Below, in pieces: positions 24,001 through 34,304 of a DNA stretch of 64,000 nucleotides; positions within the stretch are counted from its first letter, which is position 1, and each line of letters starts with the position of its first letter. The notes beneath the pieces are model-generated. The model was not told the DNA's origin and did no database searches. It worked only from the letters and a program-made list of their open reading frames with translations. The translations under genes were made by a program, and so were the position numbers. Source of the DNA: Tigriopus japonicus (Eukaryota; Arthropoda; Copepoda; Harpacticoida; Harpacticidae); assembly GCA_010645155.1 (NCBI GenBank), contig CM021315.1, forward strand, positions 2,692,643 to 2,756,642, given 5' to 3'.

Positions 24001-27000
24001 CTATTTCATAAAACTGCCCAAAGATTTCAACAAACACATCCAAGCAGCCTCAGGCCTCCCATTTTAGCATTTGAAGTCTCTTAAAGAAGCAGTTTATCCA
24101 TTGACTGATACAATCTCAAAACGGCATATTTTCTTGGGAAAATTATTTCTCCATGGCAAGCAAGAGAAGAAAGCAAATCTTCTACCATCTTGGAAAAGCC
24201 AAAAAAGTCATACTATACATTATAGCTCAATTTTCAAATACATGATGTCTGACCTAATTCCATTAATAACTCCAAATAAGAATACAAATGAAATCATATA
24301 TTTGTTAATAAAATTAGTCTTGAAAGGCGGCCATCTCTTTCCCCCAACAATGATCTCCCCCTGTAGGTTTCCACCAGGGGATCTCTGCCAAGCTGAACTC
24401 CCACAGCTGTCATCTCCACCACGGTAAACTCCCCCAACATTGAACTCCACCGCAGTAATCTCTGCCACGGTAAACTATGCCACTCCCCCAATAATGATGT
24501 CCACCACAAGAAATTGCGTCACTGTAAAAGCTGCGACAAAATATACTCCTGCCTTGTCAAATTTCCTTTTGTTAGAAAGATCACTTCTCATGCTTACAAT
24601 GAGACAATGACAAACCAACAATATGTTTACCAAATCCATTCATGGCCTACCCAGTGAACTTTGGGTGAGCATTGATTCATTATTGCTATTATGGCACAAT
24701 AACCAAGAAGTTTCTCATGTCAGAGGCATGAGGCGGGGTTTCTTAGGGTGCAGTTTGCTATGGCAAAAATCACTTTTGGGGGAGTTTACTGTGGGGGAGT
24801 TTATTGTGGAGGAGTTTGCCATGGGGGAGTTTTTGGTGGGGGAATGTGCGGTGGTGGAGTTTACCATGGTGGAAATCATTGTTGCGGGAGTTGGGAGTTT
24901 AACGTGGCGGAGTTTAATGTTGATGGAGTTGATTGTTGGGAATGTTTACCCTGGTGGAGATAAATGTTGGGGGAGTTTCCCTTGGTGTAGATTGCCTGGT
25001 GGAAACCTACAGGGGGACTGTTGGGGGAGTTGTATGAGAATCATCTTGAAATACTTAGATACTCTACTCAATTCAATTAAGTCAAAAAGAAAAAAATACA
25101 CATTTTTTCTCGGGAAGGGTTGTGAGAAATGTGATATTTCTTTCAAACTAAACATGCAAAACTGAACTTTTGCATGACTTTTTTTTGCCTAAAATACATC
25201 AAACCAAAGCTTAAATCTATTTTTGAATACCAATTGGCACCATATGAATGAATTTCATTGTTTGGGATTGGGTAAGCATGAAAATTCAACTTTTGAATGA
25301 CCTGGAGGCTTGCACTTATTGGCCTAACTTGGCAGAACCAAAAATGCTTTGTCGCTTGCTTGCTCTATTTTTCCATGCATTAGGCGATCCAAAAAATACT
25401 CATACGTACTTATTTGGTTGCCAATCAAGATTATGCAGCTCGCAAATTAAGAAAAATCTTATCGGAAAGTTCAATAGGTTCGAAATGTCAAGAAAAATAT
25501 ATGCCAAGTTACAAGCCGCCTATTTGACACTAAATTAAGGAAATATGCTTTCAATCTCTGTCTCAACAAACTTTGGGCTCATCGAGTGACATCGATTTGC
25601 TCCCTGTATTTGTGTATTTGAATCCCTTGTGGAAAGATTCAACGTGGAATCATGAAAAATGTTGAAAAATCGAAAACATACGAAAGGCCAATATTGTTTG
25701 GTTTCAAAGTCTTCAGGGATTATTTTTTTCTCGCCAGCTATCTTACATCAATCATTAATCAGGGCCACCAAATTTTGTTAAAAAATATTGCCAAAAAATG
25801 TAGTAAATTTGGTAATAGTTTTGAGAAATAATGTAACGAAATCGGATTTTTTGGTATTTTTTTCGCAATTATTGTAGCAGAAACTGACCTTTTCCTATAC
25901 TCCCATCATCTGTAAGTCCTACTTCATAGCTTGAAATAGCTGAAAAACTAAATACACACTGTTACAACTGTAAAAAATCCTCTAAACGTCTTTTATTACT
26001 CTAATTTTGCCTTCCCTTTTCCAGATCATTCTGAAGGGAGCAAACAATTTACCCAAATTTTTTTGAAATCTTCTCGCTTTTGCAATTTTGGAAGAAAATC
26101 GCAGATTTTTTATGGATTGAGCATAAAATTACTATTTGGTACATATAAAGATGAAATAGACACCCGTGACTGTCACGGGGATTTGCGTGGATATTTCACA
26201 ACCGATTGTTAGTGTGTGCCTTCTATGTACTAATAGCGATGGTCGGGAAAAGCACTTACATCTAGATTCATGAACATAGGAATATTGAAGAAGAATGAGA
26301 GCAAAGTGACTGGGATCACGTAGTAAGAGAGATGCTTCCACGGAGGGGTAGTGCAAATGTGAATGCGGTATTGATGAGGCGAACAAATCGCGAAATGACG
26401 CTCAAAGGTGAAAGCCACAATCATGAGAACAGACGAGCACATCGAAACTTGAGCCAGCACATCCAATAATTTGTCCAATATCGACAAAAATTCTGAAAGT
26501 AATGAATGGTCCATAAAATGTGGGTGCGAACATGCTGTAGATTGAAAGTAGACACTACACTTGATTGAGGGGGCTATTGAATATGTATCAAAGCATGATC
26601 TAGTGGCAAAAAGATCCCCTTCTCTCCCAGTCCCATCTCCTCCTGCAGATGTTCAGGTGCACGTACCATCATGCACTTCTACTTAGTAGTGTAGTGAATA
26701 AATGAAAAACTTCCGCCGCTCAGTTACCGCACCATAGGTCGCGCTCTTCTGGACATGAGTTGTGATTGTAATTGAACTAAGTAGGTACCTTTATAAGATC
26801 TACTCGTAGTGAACACATGATACATGCATGGTGTTTGTTAAATGTGAAATTGCATTTTCATTTATCTATTAGACCAAAAATGCTGGTTACAAATGCGCCC
26901 TAAAAGAGTTTTGAAGCACAAAACAGCTATTCAGAAAAATTAAATTTAAGCCATTTGTCACTTGCTTATTTTTTTCCAACAAAAAAGCGTAGTTCGGCAG

Positions 27001-28351
27001 AGGAGAAGAAAAATAAGGTAAGGATATAGGACCTTTCAAACTTATTGTCTTCGCGACAATTTAGGACTCTGTCTGCACGTGAACAGTCTATTGTAATGAA
27101 AGCAAAAATTATTTACATACGTAATAAAGGCATCGCTTCTTCTTGCAAAATCAAAGCAGATTCCCCTCTAACATGCCCAAGAAATATTGCTTATTCAAAT
27201 CTGGCTCAATTAAGTTGATTGGCAAAGGGAAAAATTGAAGTTGGGAGGCATCAAATCAATGAATTCACCAAAATCTATTTGACCGGAAACAAATTCTATT
27301 CGATCGAATCCTAAAGAAATTGAAAGTTTTGTATTAGCCATAAGGTACTTTTGAGGTGCTGATTATTTTTGAAATCGAATCTCATTTTTTGCCATTTTTG
27401 TTCAGCAGCTTCTTTTTAACTCTAAACCATCAACATTTTTTCTTGTTCCTGTGACGTAATACTACATTGGCGTGTCAATAAGGTATATGTTAAATTATTC
27501 TCGCATTCTAGGCCTTAGGTCCAGGGAGGTGTCGGTACTAAGTATTCGGTCAGCTCCGTTTCGGTAAAGCCAGATTTGTAACTTTTCCCAATCAAATAGG
27601 TAAATAGGCCACAAACAAAATGGTCTTAAATAAATAGGTCACTTTAAAAAAGTCACGAGGAAAAGAATTTGCAGTAAAAAGGTCACACTGTAAGAAGGTC
27701 AAGGTGGAAAATATCTTCTCCATGGACATACTTGAGTTCCACCCGCGATATCTCATAAGCACTTGGACAGATCTTGGCAGAAGAGTGTAATTTTGACTCC
27801 AGAGGGGTGAGGGAACACCCTCACCCATGGTCCGGTGAATACGAGGAGGGCTTTGGGTCCCATGGACAATCTTTAGCCAAGGAAGGGACCAGGGTCCCTG
27901 GGTTCACCCACTTGGCTACCTCCGGAGCTGAGCGGGTCCGTAAAATTTTTACTGTGACCTTTTTACATTGACCCTTTTACACCAACGGTTTTGTAGTGAC
28001 CTTTTCAGTGTCACCTATTCACCGTGGCCGTTTTTCCTTGTGACCTATTTACCCCGAGCCTTTGTTCCCTTTTGAGAAATCAAGACATGTATGAGTATAG
28101 ATATGCAAAAGAATAAGCAAAAAATCTGACTTACTTGGTACTTTGTACCCAAAGGCTGAACCAACCTTTAAGATGTTGCAAAAGATGAAAAGGGTGTCAC
28201 AAATACAGAGTGCAATCAGGAGCTGGTTAAACGAATTTTTCATTTTGGGCTGCAGGAGAACGAAGATGGAAACGAAATTGCCCGTGAACCCAAATATGAG
28301 GACAACACTGGTGAACACTCCGTTGATCCACCACTGCCAATTTAAGAGGGT
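12047..28351 (-). CDS. Class A GPCR, FMRFamide-receptor-like (7TM core and C-tail exons)
   Basis: I placed six exons on the minus strand, in transcript order: 28351-28135, 26492-26260, 23265-23212, 19005-18643, 13143-12885 and 12246-12047. Donors are strong (GTAAGT, GTAAGC, GTACGT), acceptors pyrimidine-rich, and the phases (0/1, 1/0, 0/0, 0/0, 0/1, 1/stop) agree at all junctions. Exon 1 holds TM1 and TM2 (WWINGVFTS, GFTGNFVSIFVLLQPKM, LLIALCICDTLFIF). Exon 2 holds TM3, FERHFAIC in the DRY position, and TM4. Exons 3-4 hold TM5-TM7 with FNLPR in TM6 and NSSVNFLVYC, the NPxxY variant seen in FMRFamide receptors. Exon 5 starts with helix 8 (EVFCDRILKCRP) and has a Glu-rich acidic run. The C-tail ends KLGVVETHV. 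Probable plasma-membrane neuropeptide receptor. No ECL2 cysteine is in these exons, so a small exon is probably missing. Upstream exons are listed separately. Confidence 0.85.
15190..15360 (+). repeat. Non-autonomous repeat rich in GGGCCC words (hAT-like ends), copy 1
   Basis: Repeated GTGGGCCC/GGGCCCAA words and the end GGTTGCCGACCCCTG resemble hAT-type MITE termini (CAGGGGTCGGCAACC). It aligns in reverse orientation with 43510-43742, including CCCAAAATAGTGGG and CTGAACCTACCAAC. Confidence 0.5.
15585..15784 (+). repeat. Partial copy of a palindromic MITE
   Basis: A central hairpin, ACCATGCTCGATCAAGTTTC, is paired with its complement across AAGCTGCGATTGAAAAACGC. It is followed by one outer arm with TGCTTCT words ending ACTACCTCAACAACCGACCT. 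It matches the right two-thirds of the full palindrome at 20554-20854 and lacks the left outer arm. Confidence 0.7.
15829..16045. repeat. Minisatellite array 1 (10-bp then 21-bp units)
   Basis: The array begins with about seven GTGTCCAAAA units and grades into 21-bp units of the type GTGTCCAAAAATCCCCAGAAG. Because 21 is a multiple of three, both strands stay open: plus reads VQKSPEG repeats, minus reads FWTPSGD repeats. I treat the resulting open frames (15667-16104 plus, 15762-16454 minus) as by-products. It sits in the GPCR intron between 13143 and 18643. Confidence 0.85.
16112..16192 (+). repeat. tRNA-like SINE segment
   Basis: GTGGCCACGCGTACTAGCGC resembles a tRNA-Leu/Ser A-box region, and GGTTCGAATCC at 16168-16178 is a perfect B box. 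There is no clean cloverleaf with a paired acceptor stem, so I call it tRNA-derived rather than a tRNA gene. A second A-box-like start (GTGGTCATGCGCACTAGCGC) follows near 16230 just before the second minisatellite array. Confidence 0.5.
16253..16367. repeat. Minisatellite array 2
   Basis: The same 21-bp unit as array 1 (GTGTCCAAAAATCCCCAGAAG) recurs, again after a GTGTTCAAAAGTGTCCAAAA lead and ending with CCCTAGGTGTCCAAAAATC. The two arrays flank the tRNA-like segment, which suggests a duplicated composite unit. Confidence 0.85.
20554..20854. repeat. 301-bp palindromic MITE (full copy)
   Basis: The left arm TTAAGTCGGTTGTTGAGGTA, with its AGAAGCA-rich stretch, is complementary to the right arm ending ACTACCTCAACAACCGACCT. 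The centre carries the hairpin CCATGCTCGATCAAG. The whole element can fold into one stem. A partial copy is at 15585-15784. Ends next to TTA/TAA suggest a TA-type target. It lies in a GPCR intron. Confidence 0.85.
23371..23439 (-). CDS. Candidate extra GPCR exon (second extracellular loop)
   Basis: This 69-bp minus-strand segment ends at a GTAAAT donor and is open in the frame that joins in phase 0 to the TM5 exon at 23265. It reads TSSKWLFFVNVSERAKSQYF followed by FNK and contains an N-glycosylation sequon (NVS). It would enlarge an otherwise very short loop between TM4 and TM5. The acceptor is unsure: the best pyrimidine-rich AG is at 23462-23463 and would add a cysteine (IPCSTSE) but breaks the phase, whereas the phase-0 acceptor used here is weak. 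Confidence 0.35.
24338..25032. mobile_element. Foldback (FB-like) element with minisatellite arms
   Basis: The right arm (about 24770-25032) is a degenerate tandem array of GTGGGGGAGTTTA-type units. The left arm (24338 to about 24510) is the complementary array of TAAACTCCCCCA-type units. The outer ends pair: CCCCTGTAGGTTTCCACCAGG on the left (one base trimmed either side varies) against CCTGGTGGAAACCTACAGGG on the right. About 250 bases of unique spacer separate the arms. This architecture matches the FB/foldback class of Drosophila. Open frames through it (24623-25165 plus) are repeat by-products. Confidence 0.7.
27595..28055. mobile_element. Foldback element with GGTCAC-type arms, copy 1
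   Basis: The left arm has AGGTAAATAGGCC, AAATAGGTCACTTT and AAAAAGGTCACACTG. The right arm has the complements ACTGTGACCTTTTTAC, AGTGACCTTTTCAG and GTGACCTATTTACC. About 230 bases of spacer lie between. Repeat units are about 15-20 bases and degenerate. A related copy is at 47101-47488. It is only 80 bases from the GPCR TM1-TM2 exon. Confidence 0.6.
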
Positions 28352-28889
28352 CTGAAATTTAAAGAAGATCATGTCAAATATATCCCTTTCGCCATGGTGG
28401 TGGGCACAAGACGTTCCCAAGGATTCACAAGTTCCAAAATATATTCGATAATATATGTCGAATTTGTTCGGAAAATCGGAGAACATATTTTTGTTATTTT
28501 GTGTGGACCTGTAATCCTTCCAATTGCCGAAAATAAACAATCAACGGGGGCATTTGAAGAACTGGCATAGTTTTTGAGCTTTGAAAGCCAGACATGCTAA
28601 ACACAAAGTTTGGTAAAAAAATGGAAATACTGGAAATAGAGAATAGAATTTGACCCTGATGCAGTTTGGGCACTTCTGGCCATATTTTTGACATCTTCAA
28701 ACACTTTCAGTCATAAGACTGCATATATTTTGGTATGAAAAATGCCCTTTTCATTAGAACTTTCAAATTTTCTGGAGAGCTCTACTTTAACAAAAGTCCA
28801 GCGAAAGTTCAAATAGATATTTTTTGAATAATTCTATATTTTCAAAAGGTACATTTCTTCGTCATTTTGGCACTTAAGACAGGGCTTTC

Positions 28890-29090
28890 TTAATTTTTCT
28901 TGACTTGGCCACAGGAGACACGGGTGACATCAGGCTCAAATTTCTGGACCAAAGCTGACTTCCAGGCACGGAGACCTGAATGGGCCCTTTTGGATACCCT
29001 GGCCTCAATCATGGATCGCTCAGAGAAGTCCATTAAGTTGAGGTCAGAGTTTTTCGAAGCCCACGTTTTCTTGTCCCGGAATGCAGACAA
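28890..29090 (-). pseudogene. Tc1/mariner transposase C-terminal relic
   Basis: The minus-strand frame reads TWASKNSDLNLMDFSERSMI then EARVSKRAHSGLRAWKSALV and ends in CGQVKKN. This matches the third catalytic block of Tc1/mariner transposases (WPxxSPDLNPxDxxxW...LExxVxxxxH), with the Pro residues lost. Only the C-terminal quarter survives. It lies in the GPCR intron upstream of TM1. Confidence 0.65.
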
Positions 29091-29336
29091 GAAATCAAGA
29101 ACATCTAGGCATGTTCATTGAGGTCATAACCACTGAATTTAGCTATTGTGAAGCTAGATGGAAAAATCATTGTTATTTCTTTAACAAGGAATCTGTGGAC
29201 GATCAGAATCCTTTTTTCTATCCACTTTAAAATGACTAAATTCATTGGCAATGACCTCAATGAACATGCGAGAACTTTTCCTGCATTCTGGGACAAGGCA
29301 ATGTGGGCTTCAAATAGCCCTGACCTCAACTTGACC
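29030..29336. repeat. Inverted duplication of the transposase relic
   Basis: The segment about 29030-29133, read on the minus strand, and about 29236-29336, read on the plus strand, are near-identical. Both contain GACCTCAATGAACATGC, GCATTC[CT]GGGACAAG and GTGGGCTTC followed by the SPDLNL-type codons. About 100 unrelated bases separate the arms. Confidence 0.7.
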
Positions 29337-29539
29337 TCAAACTGAAAGAATTTCTTCTTTCAGTTTGCTTATCTTTTCTATTAAACTGAATCAAAACCAA
29401 AAAGAAAGAACAAAAAATCGTAAGCTAGTATTGGTTAATCACAAGAAATTCACAAATTTTGATCTTTAAGATTGAAAGATAACAAGCAGAAGACTTGTTC
29501 TGAGTTTTTTTTTTGTTTGAGACATTTCTGTTTTTTTTT

Positions 29540-29690
29540 AACTTTTTCGGATTTTTTTTTGCAATTTTGACTTTTTCTGCACTTTTTTTGCGATTTAGGG
29601 CTGATTTTTGTGTGACTTTTGTAACTTCTTCTAACTTCTTGTAAAAAGCTTCTTTCTATTTGCGCTTTTTGCACGTTCCGAGTCACTTGT
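29540..29690 (-). repeat. Dispersed repeat, copy C (minus orientation)
   Basis: Its reverse complement carries GTGCAAAAAGCGCAAAT, TTACAAAAGTCACACAAAAA and TCGCAAAAAAAGTGCAGAAA. These align with the repeat at 6399-6510 and with the complement of 1-160. More diverged than the other two copies. Confidence 0.45.
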
Positions 29691-30168
29691 GTGCCGTCTA
29701 AATTTTCTTCTGTTTTGCTCACGGTTCCATTCATTCGCAATTAATTAATTGATTTCGAGCCTTTTCGAATCCTCTTCCAGGGCTAGAGAGTTTGCAAATT
29801 TCGGGAAATAATCGCAAATCGAGTCGAGCCTTGGGAGTCATTGCCATGACTTGTTCACAGCCCTAGATGATGTTCGTTTTGAATTGGCAGATTCCAAAGA
29901 CGACTGTACGACGGATTATTGTCCCGGAAACTCCTTTGATTAAACCAAGAATTCGATTTCCTCAGGAACTCATCGCGTGGAATGCCCACTATCCAGTCAG
30001 GAGAAAAGCTCATTTGGAAGGAATGATTTTGAATTGGGGATGTATCCGGAGAGTCCAAAGCTAACTCAAGCATTCAATTGGCCACGAATTGAATAAGCGA
30101 ATTTAAATGGCAGTAGCAAAATGGAAATGAAAACAATATTCAAATACAGAAAAAAACACCAACGATAC

Positions 30169-33100
30169 CTGATGACAGTTTCGTCAGAAACCTAAAGATC
30201 TCGTAGTTTTTGTAGCATTCGACTTCGGTAGATCCCAGAGTGGACCCCAAATAAATTAAATTACGTAAAATCTGTGGTACATTGGTCGTATCGGCCAATA
30301 ACAATAACATAATGAAATCTCGATTTTTTTTACGAAAAGGAAAAAATAATGACTTTTGCGATTCAAACTTTGAATAAAAATTGAATCTGATAAGAAGAGC
30401 CCGGAAAAAATGTTGAAAACTCTCCAAAGTATGTCATTTTATTGTAAGGAAAAAGGGTAAATATGTTGAAATTTAGAGATTTTTTTTTAATTGAAGAGAA
30501 AAAAGCCAAAAACATGCTGAAATTTGGGGAAGAAATCCGATTGGCAGGATCATCTTCCCGATCTTCCAACATATCCTCCTCGGACATTACCAAGTTAACC
30601 CAATCACAAATAGCTAACGTCATGACTCATGAGTTTCTCGTGTCTGGATTTGCTATTGTTAAAGACCATTTTCGAATGGGCCACTCGAACTAATGGCCAC
30701 ACCCACCTACTGCATTGCTGCAGCGATTGCAAAGTCCTTGGTCAAGTTAAACAGCCATCTAGTCAGACACCAGACACAATTTTGCTAACTTGACCATTAT
30801 CCTCCAATTGTTTACAAAAGGGAGAGAAAATATGCGATTTTTGGTGGTCTAAAAAGTACTCTTTTGTGTGGTCAAAATGACGTTTCAGGAAAAGAAGTTC
30901 GATGTGAATGAGATGTTGAATGTGTATTTAATCTATAAAAAGCCTTTTTTATTACAATTTTTTTTTCAACACTAAGTTTCATCAATATTCAGAAGATATT
31001 CTTTTCGTATCAATTGTATTCACCGATTGTTCATGCGAAATATTTTCAATTTTTTAAACAATAATCTCGTACTGTAAAAGTAATTCTGTGGGCAATTGTT
31101 TCTTCACTTCTTTTCAAACGTAAATTTCCCCTTATTGCCCTTAGAAAAGATTACTGTGTATCCCGGTAAATCCGAAACGTTGTCCAACCATAGAGCGAAA
31201 ACATCATTCGACGATTTAGAATTTCATTGTTTCAAGTGAGCCTCGTTTAAGCGGAAAGTGAACCCTTGGAAGAGGATGCATTGTGTATCAGCCGAATATG
31301 AACGCCTTAATGCAAGGTTAAATATTGCTCTCCATACGAAAAAATAATAACCAATGCATGTCAAAAAGGGCCTCACCTTTAGATCTTGCTTAAGAACCAT
31401 GTTCGTACAGGCTGCCAAGGCCTCATCCGGATGTGGAGTGACAAAGTACAGTGACTCTAAGTCACTGTGGGCCTTTCCGATGAACGGACTTCTGGTAGAA
31501 AAGTTCATTGGGCTAATAATGAGCCTGATCACTTCACACTGAAAAGGAAGAAAAATAAACTAATCAATATGGAAGTAATTCTAGCTTCATTTCTCAAAAT
31601 AAAAATCTTCGATTTCATCATTAATTTCGTCCAGTCTGAGTCCCACCTTTCACGGATTCGGAACAATTACTTTCTGTTTTTTGACCAATGCCAATTCCCT
31701 GCGGTAGGTCTTTAAACGAGAAGCTCAAGTTTAATTTGACAAGTTTAATTTGTCTTCACCCTTTTTATTGCCCGGTTTATTTTTTTGAGAGAAGGTGAAG
31801 GTCTAATTTTTAGTGATCTTTCCAGAAACATGAAATTGATAAAATACAACCCCCAAGAGGTTTTCTCAGTACATTTGACTCCAATTTACTAACACCAAAA
31901 AATAAATAAGAGTTTCAAATTTGGTTTGTGTTTGGTACTTTTTCCAATTCTAGTATTCAAAAAAAAACTTGAGGGTTTTAAACGTTTGTTAGTTGAATTA
32001 TTTGGCCAACATATGTTCTTTAAAGCTCATTCGTTGTAAGGGGAGCAAAAACACAGCAAAGAAAGAAAACAAGATTGACAAAGGCGAAAAGAGTTCCATT
32101 TCAAAGAACGTAGTTTATATGGTCAGGCTTCTTTGGGTTTCCAAGTTTATGACTTGAGCCCCAGAGGTCAACACGAAGCAATCAACTCCCTCAAATTGTC
32201 ATGGTGGTCAAGTTGAACCCCTTGAGTGTTCAGGGTAGATAGTTTTGGTTTGGACCAATATATCACATGAGTGTTGAGGATTTCTACCAATAGAATTGTA
32301 GCCCAATTTAGTTCTGTTGATCTAAAATGAAATTACTTATTACTAGAGGGTGCAAAAAAAGTTGAAGAAAATCAAGTTTTTTCTAATATGCACAGAACAG
32401 TTTTTAACAAAATCTTTCAATTCAATTTGCTCAATTTGTCATTTAATAAGTCAAGTTTATTTGGTCTTTTTTGTCTGCAATGTTTTTGCTCTCGATTTCA
32501 GCTTAAAGTTTTTGGACTCATTCTTTCACTTAAAAACATTTTGGTGACCCTTTTTGATTGGAGGGTTTCTTGGGTCAAAAACGCGACAAAATTATTTTTC
32601 CTCTCAACGATTGTAGATGAAGCGAAAATGATTGACAAACTATTTGGAAAGAACAAATACTGAGTTGGGTAATTTATTTCAAGCACTTCTCTTTTTCATA
32701 AATCTGAAAATTTTGAGGGATTGCTAGAAATATTTTGTCATGTCTTTTGCAACGCAAATGGCTTAGACATTCCTGTGTAGACCTTGATTCGAATTGAAGC
32801 AGTTTAGAGAGTTTTGATTTCAAGCTTTCTGACGAACATATTTTAGTCGAAAAGCAATTCACTTTGCAGTTAACGCTTTATTTGCCGGTCGATTCATTTT
32901 TAATCTCCAATGGCTTCGACAAAAGTTACTTCAAGTGAGCATTTTAAACCTCACTGCTAGCGGCAAAACAGGGCCGTTGGCCGTGGTTAGTTGCCCAGCC
33001 CATTTTGGCGAATTCATGTTTTTCGTCCATTTAATAATTCTTTGTCACTGGAAACGATCTATGTTTCCCGTAAAGATATCTTGGCTGGAATTGGGTCAAT

Positions 33101-33963
33101 GATATGCAAAGTTTATTTTTAGGGTGATTGAATTGAAACAAACTAACCAAGCTTTGTACTTTTGCAAAAAGATAGGACTTCATATTGATCCAAGCAATAA
33201 TCTTATTCTGATCTGTTCAGTTAGCTCTAAAGAATCTAATTAATTTTTCAAAATGTTTCCCGTACATAGAAATGAAATTGTTTTTAATGGTTCTTTTTGT
33301 TAACATGTGGTTTTAAATGTCTCATTTTCTACTAATTAAACTGAGCATATTATCAACCAAGTGTACCAAGACTTAAAATATAGATCGTTTCCAAAGACAT
33401 AGAATCATTGAATGGACGCCTCAATGGCAAAAACTTGGATTTGCCAAAAAGGGCTGAGCAACGCACTGCAACCAACGGTCCTGTTTTGCTGCTAGCGGTA
33501 AGATTTAAAACGCTCACGTGAAGCAACTTTGGTCATGCCCCAATCCAAAACCAAGAAAAAAGCAAATTAAATATCTGTTCCAGATCCATTGAAATTGACC
33601 AAAAAGGAATTTTTTGTTGAATTGTTTCAATTACCTCTCCTATGTCACTACCTTTGACTCAAACTTTTCTAGCCATTCCGCAAAAAAGAAGTAAACATAA
33701 TGGCAGGGGAAAAAAGTTTTTCATTGATTCAGGTGAGAGCCCGACTTTTAGTTTGTTGCACCATTCTTGAGCTTCCAAAGCCTTATCTACCATTTCCATA
33801 AAATTCTCGCAATCCAACCCTTCAATGCTATGAGTGAGACATTGATTCTCTCTCGTGGTTACCATTCTTACCTGAATTTAAAGATGGATTCGATCAAACC
33901 ACAAGATCTCAATTCTAGTTCAATTCGATTGGCGTCGTGTTTGTACCTTAAGTTGGCGCGATC
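30169..33963 (-). CDS. Cys-bearing extracellular exons, probably the N-terminal region of the GPCR
   Basis: Minus-strand exons in order are 33963-33872, 33827 to about 33746, 31538-31377 and 30271-30169. The first two are separated by a 44-bp intron with a perfect CAG/GTAAGA donor and matching phase 2. The first reads DRANLRYKHDANRIELELRS then CGLIESIFKF. The second reads IEGLDCENFMEMVDKALEAQ then EWCNKLK, with an unresolved 3' end. The third (CEVIRLIISPMNF...ACTNMVLKQDLK) and fourth (ILRNLIYLGS...VECYKNYEIFRF) join in phase 0. Together they carry six cysteines. All lie on the GPCR strand, upstream of TM1, with no stop between them. A further open segment, 30060 to about 29855, fits the phase of the last donor. 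Another possible exon lies at about 34080-34250. I recognise no domain family. It could instead be a separate secreted-protein gene. Confidence 0.55.
32918..33534. mobile_element. 617-bp element with about 150-bp inverted repeats
   Basis: The left arm runs from GACAAAAGTTACTTCAAG through GCAAAACAGGGCCGTTGG to GAAACGATCTATGTTT. The right arm is its complement, from ATAGATCGTTTCCAAAGACA to CGTGAAGCAACTTTGGTC. About 310 bases lie between, without coding capacity. It is a non-autonomous DNA element or foldback inside the ectodomain intron. Confidence 0.75.
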
Positions 33964-34274
33964 CTAAGTTACAAAGGCCTCGGCTGTCTCGTTTTGGGCT
34001 AGAAATCAGACCACCAAGTATGATGTCACTGTCTCCGTCATCTCAAGGTTGGGTTTAAGGTCTTTGAAACAAGGTAGGTCGGGGGACCCACAGTTTTAGT
34101 CTTCGCCGAGATCAAGCTCAGAATGATGGCTGGGAGGGAAGTGAAGTGAATCCCCAAGAGTCGCAGAGAAAGATCGAATGAAGAGGCCGCCGCTTCAGCG
34201 AGACCGTCTCTTTCTTTCGTCTTGGACGTATCCAATTCACGTCTCAGGTTGTGAAAAGCTAAAAAAGAGAGTGA

Positions 34275-34304
34275 TGAGAGAGACAGACAGAGAGAGAGAG
34301 AGAG
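34275..34304. repeat. GA-rich microsatellite
   Basis: A run of GAGAGAGACAGACAGAGAGA followed by further GA units. Confidence 0.8.

Noticed and set aside
24623..25165. 180-codon open frame rich in GEF/VEF
   Set aside because: It runs through the foldback arm made of tandem units; repeat by-product.
29855..30073. Open frames on both strands near 30 kb as an independent gene
   Set aside because: The minus frame fits the phase of the upstream ectodomain exon and is mentioned there. Evidence for a separate gene on either strand is absent.
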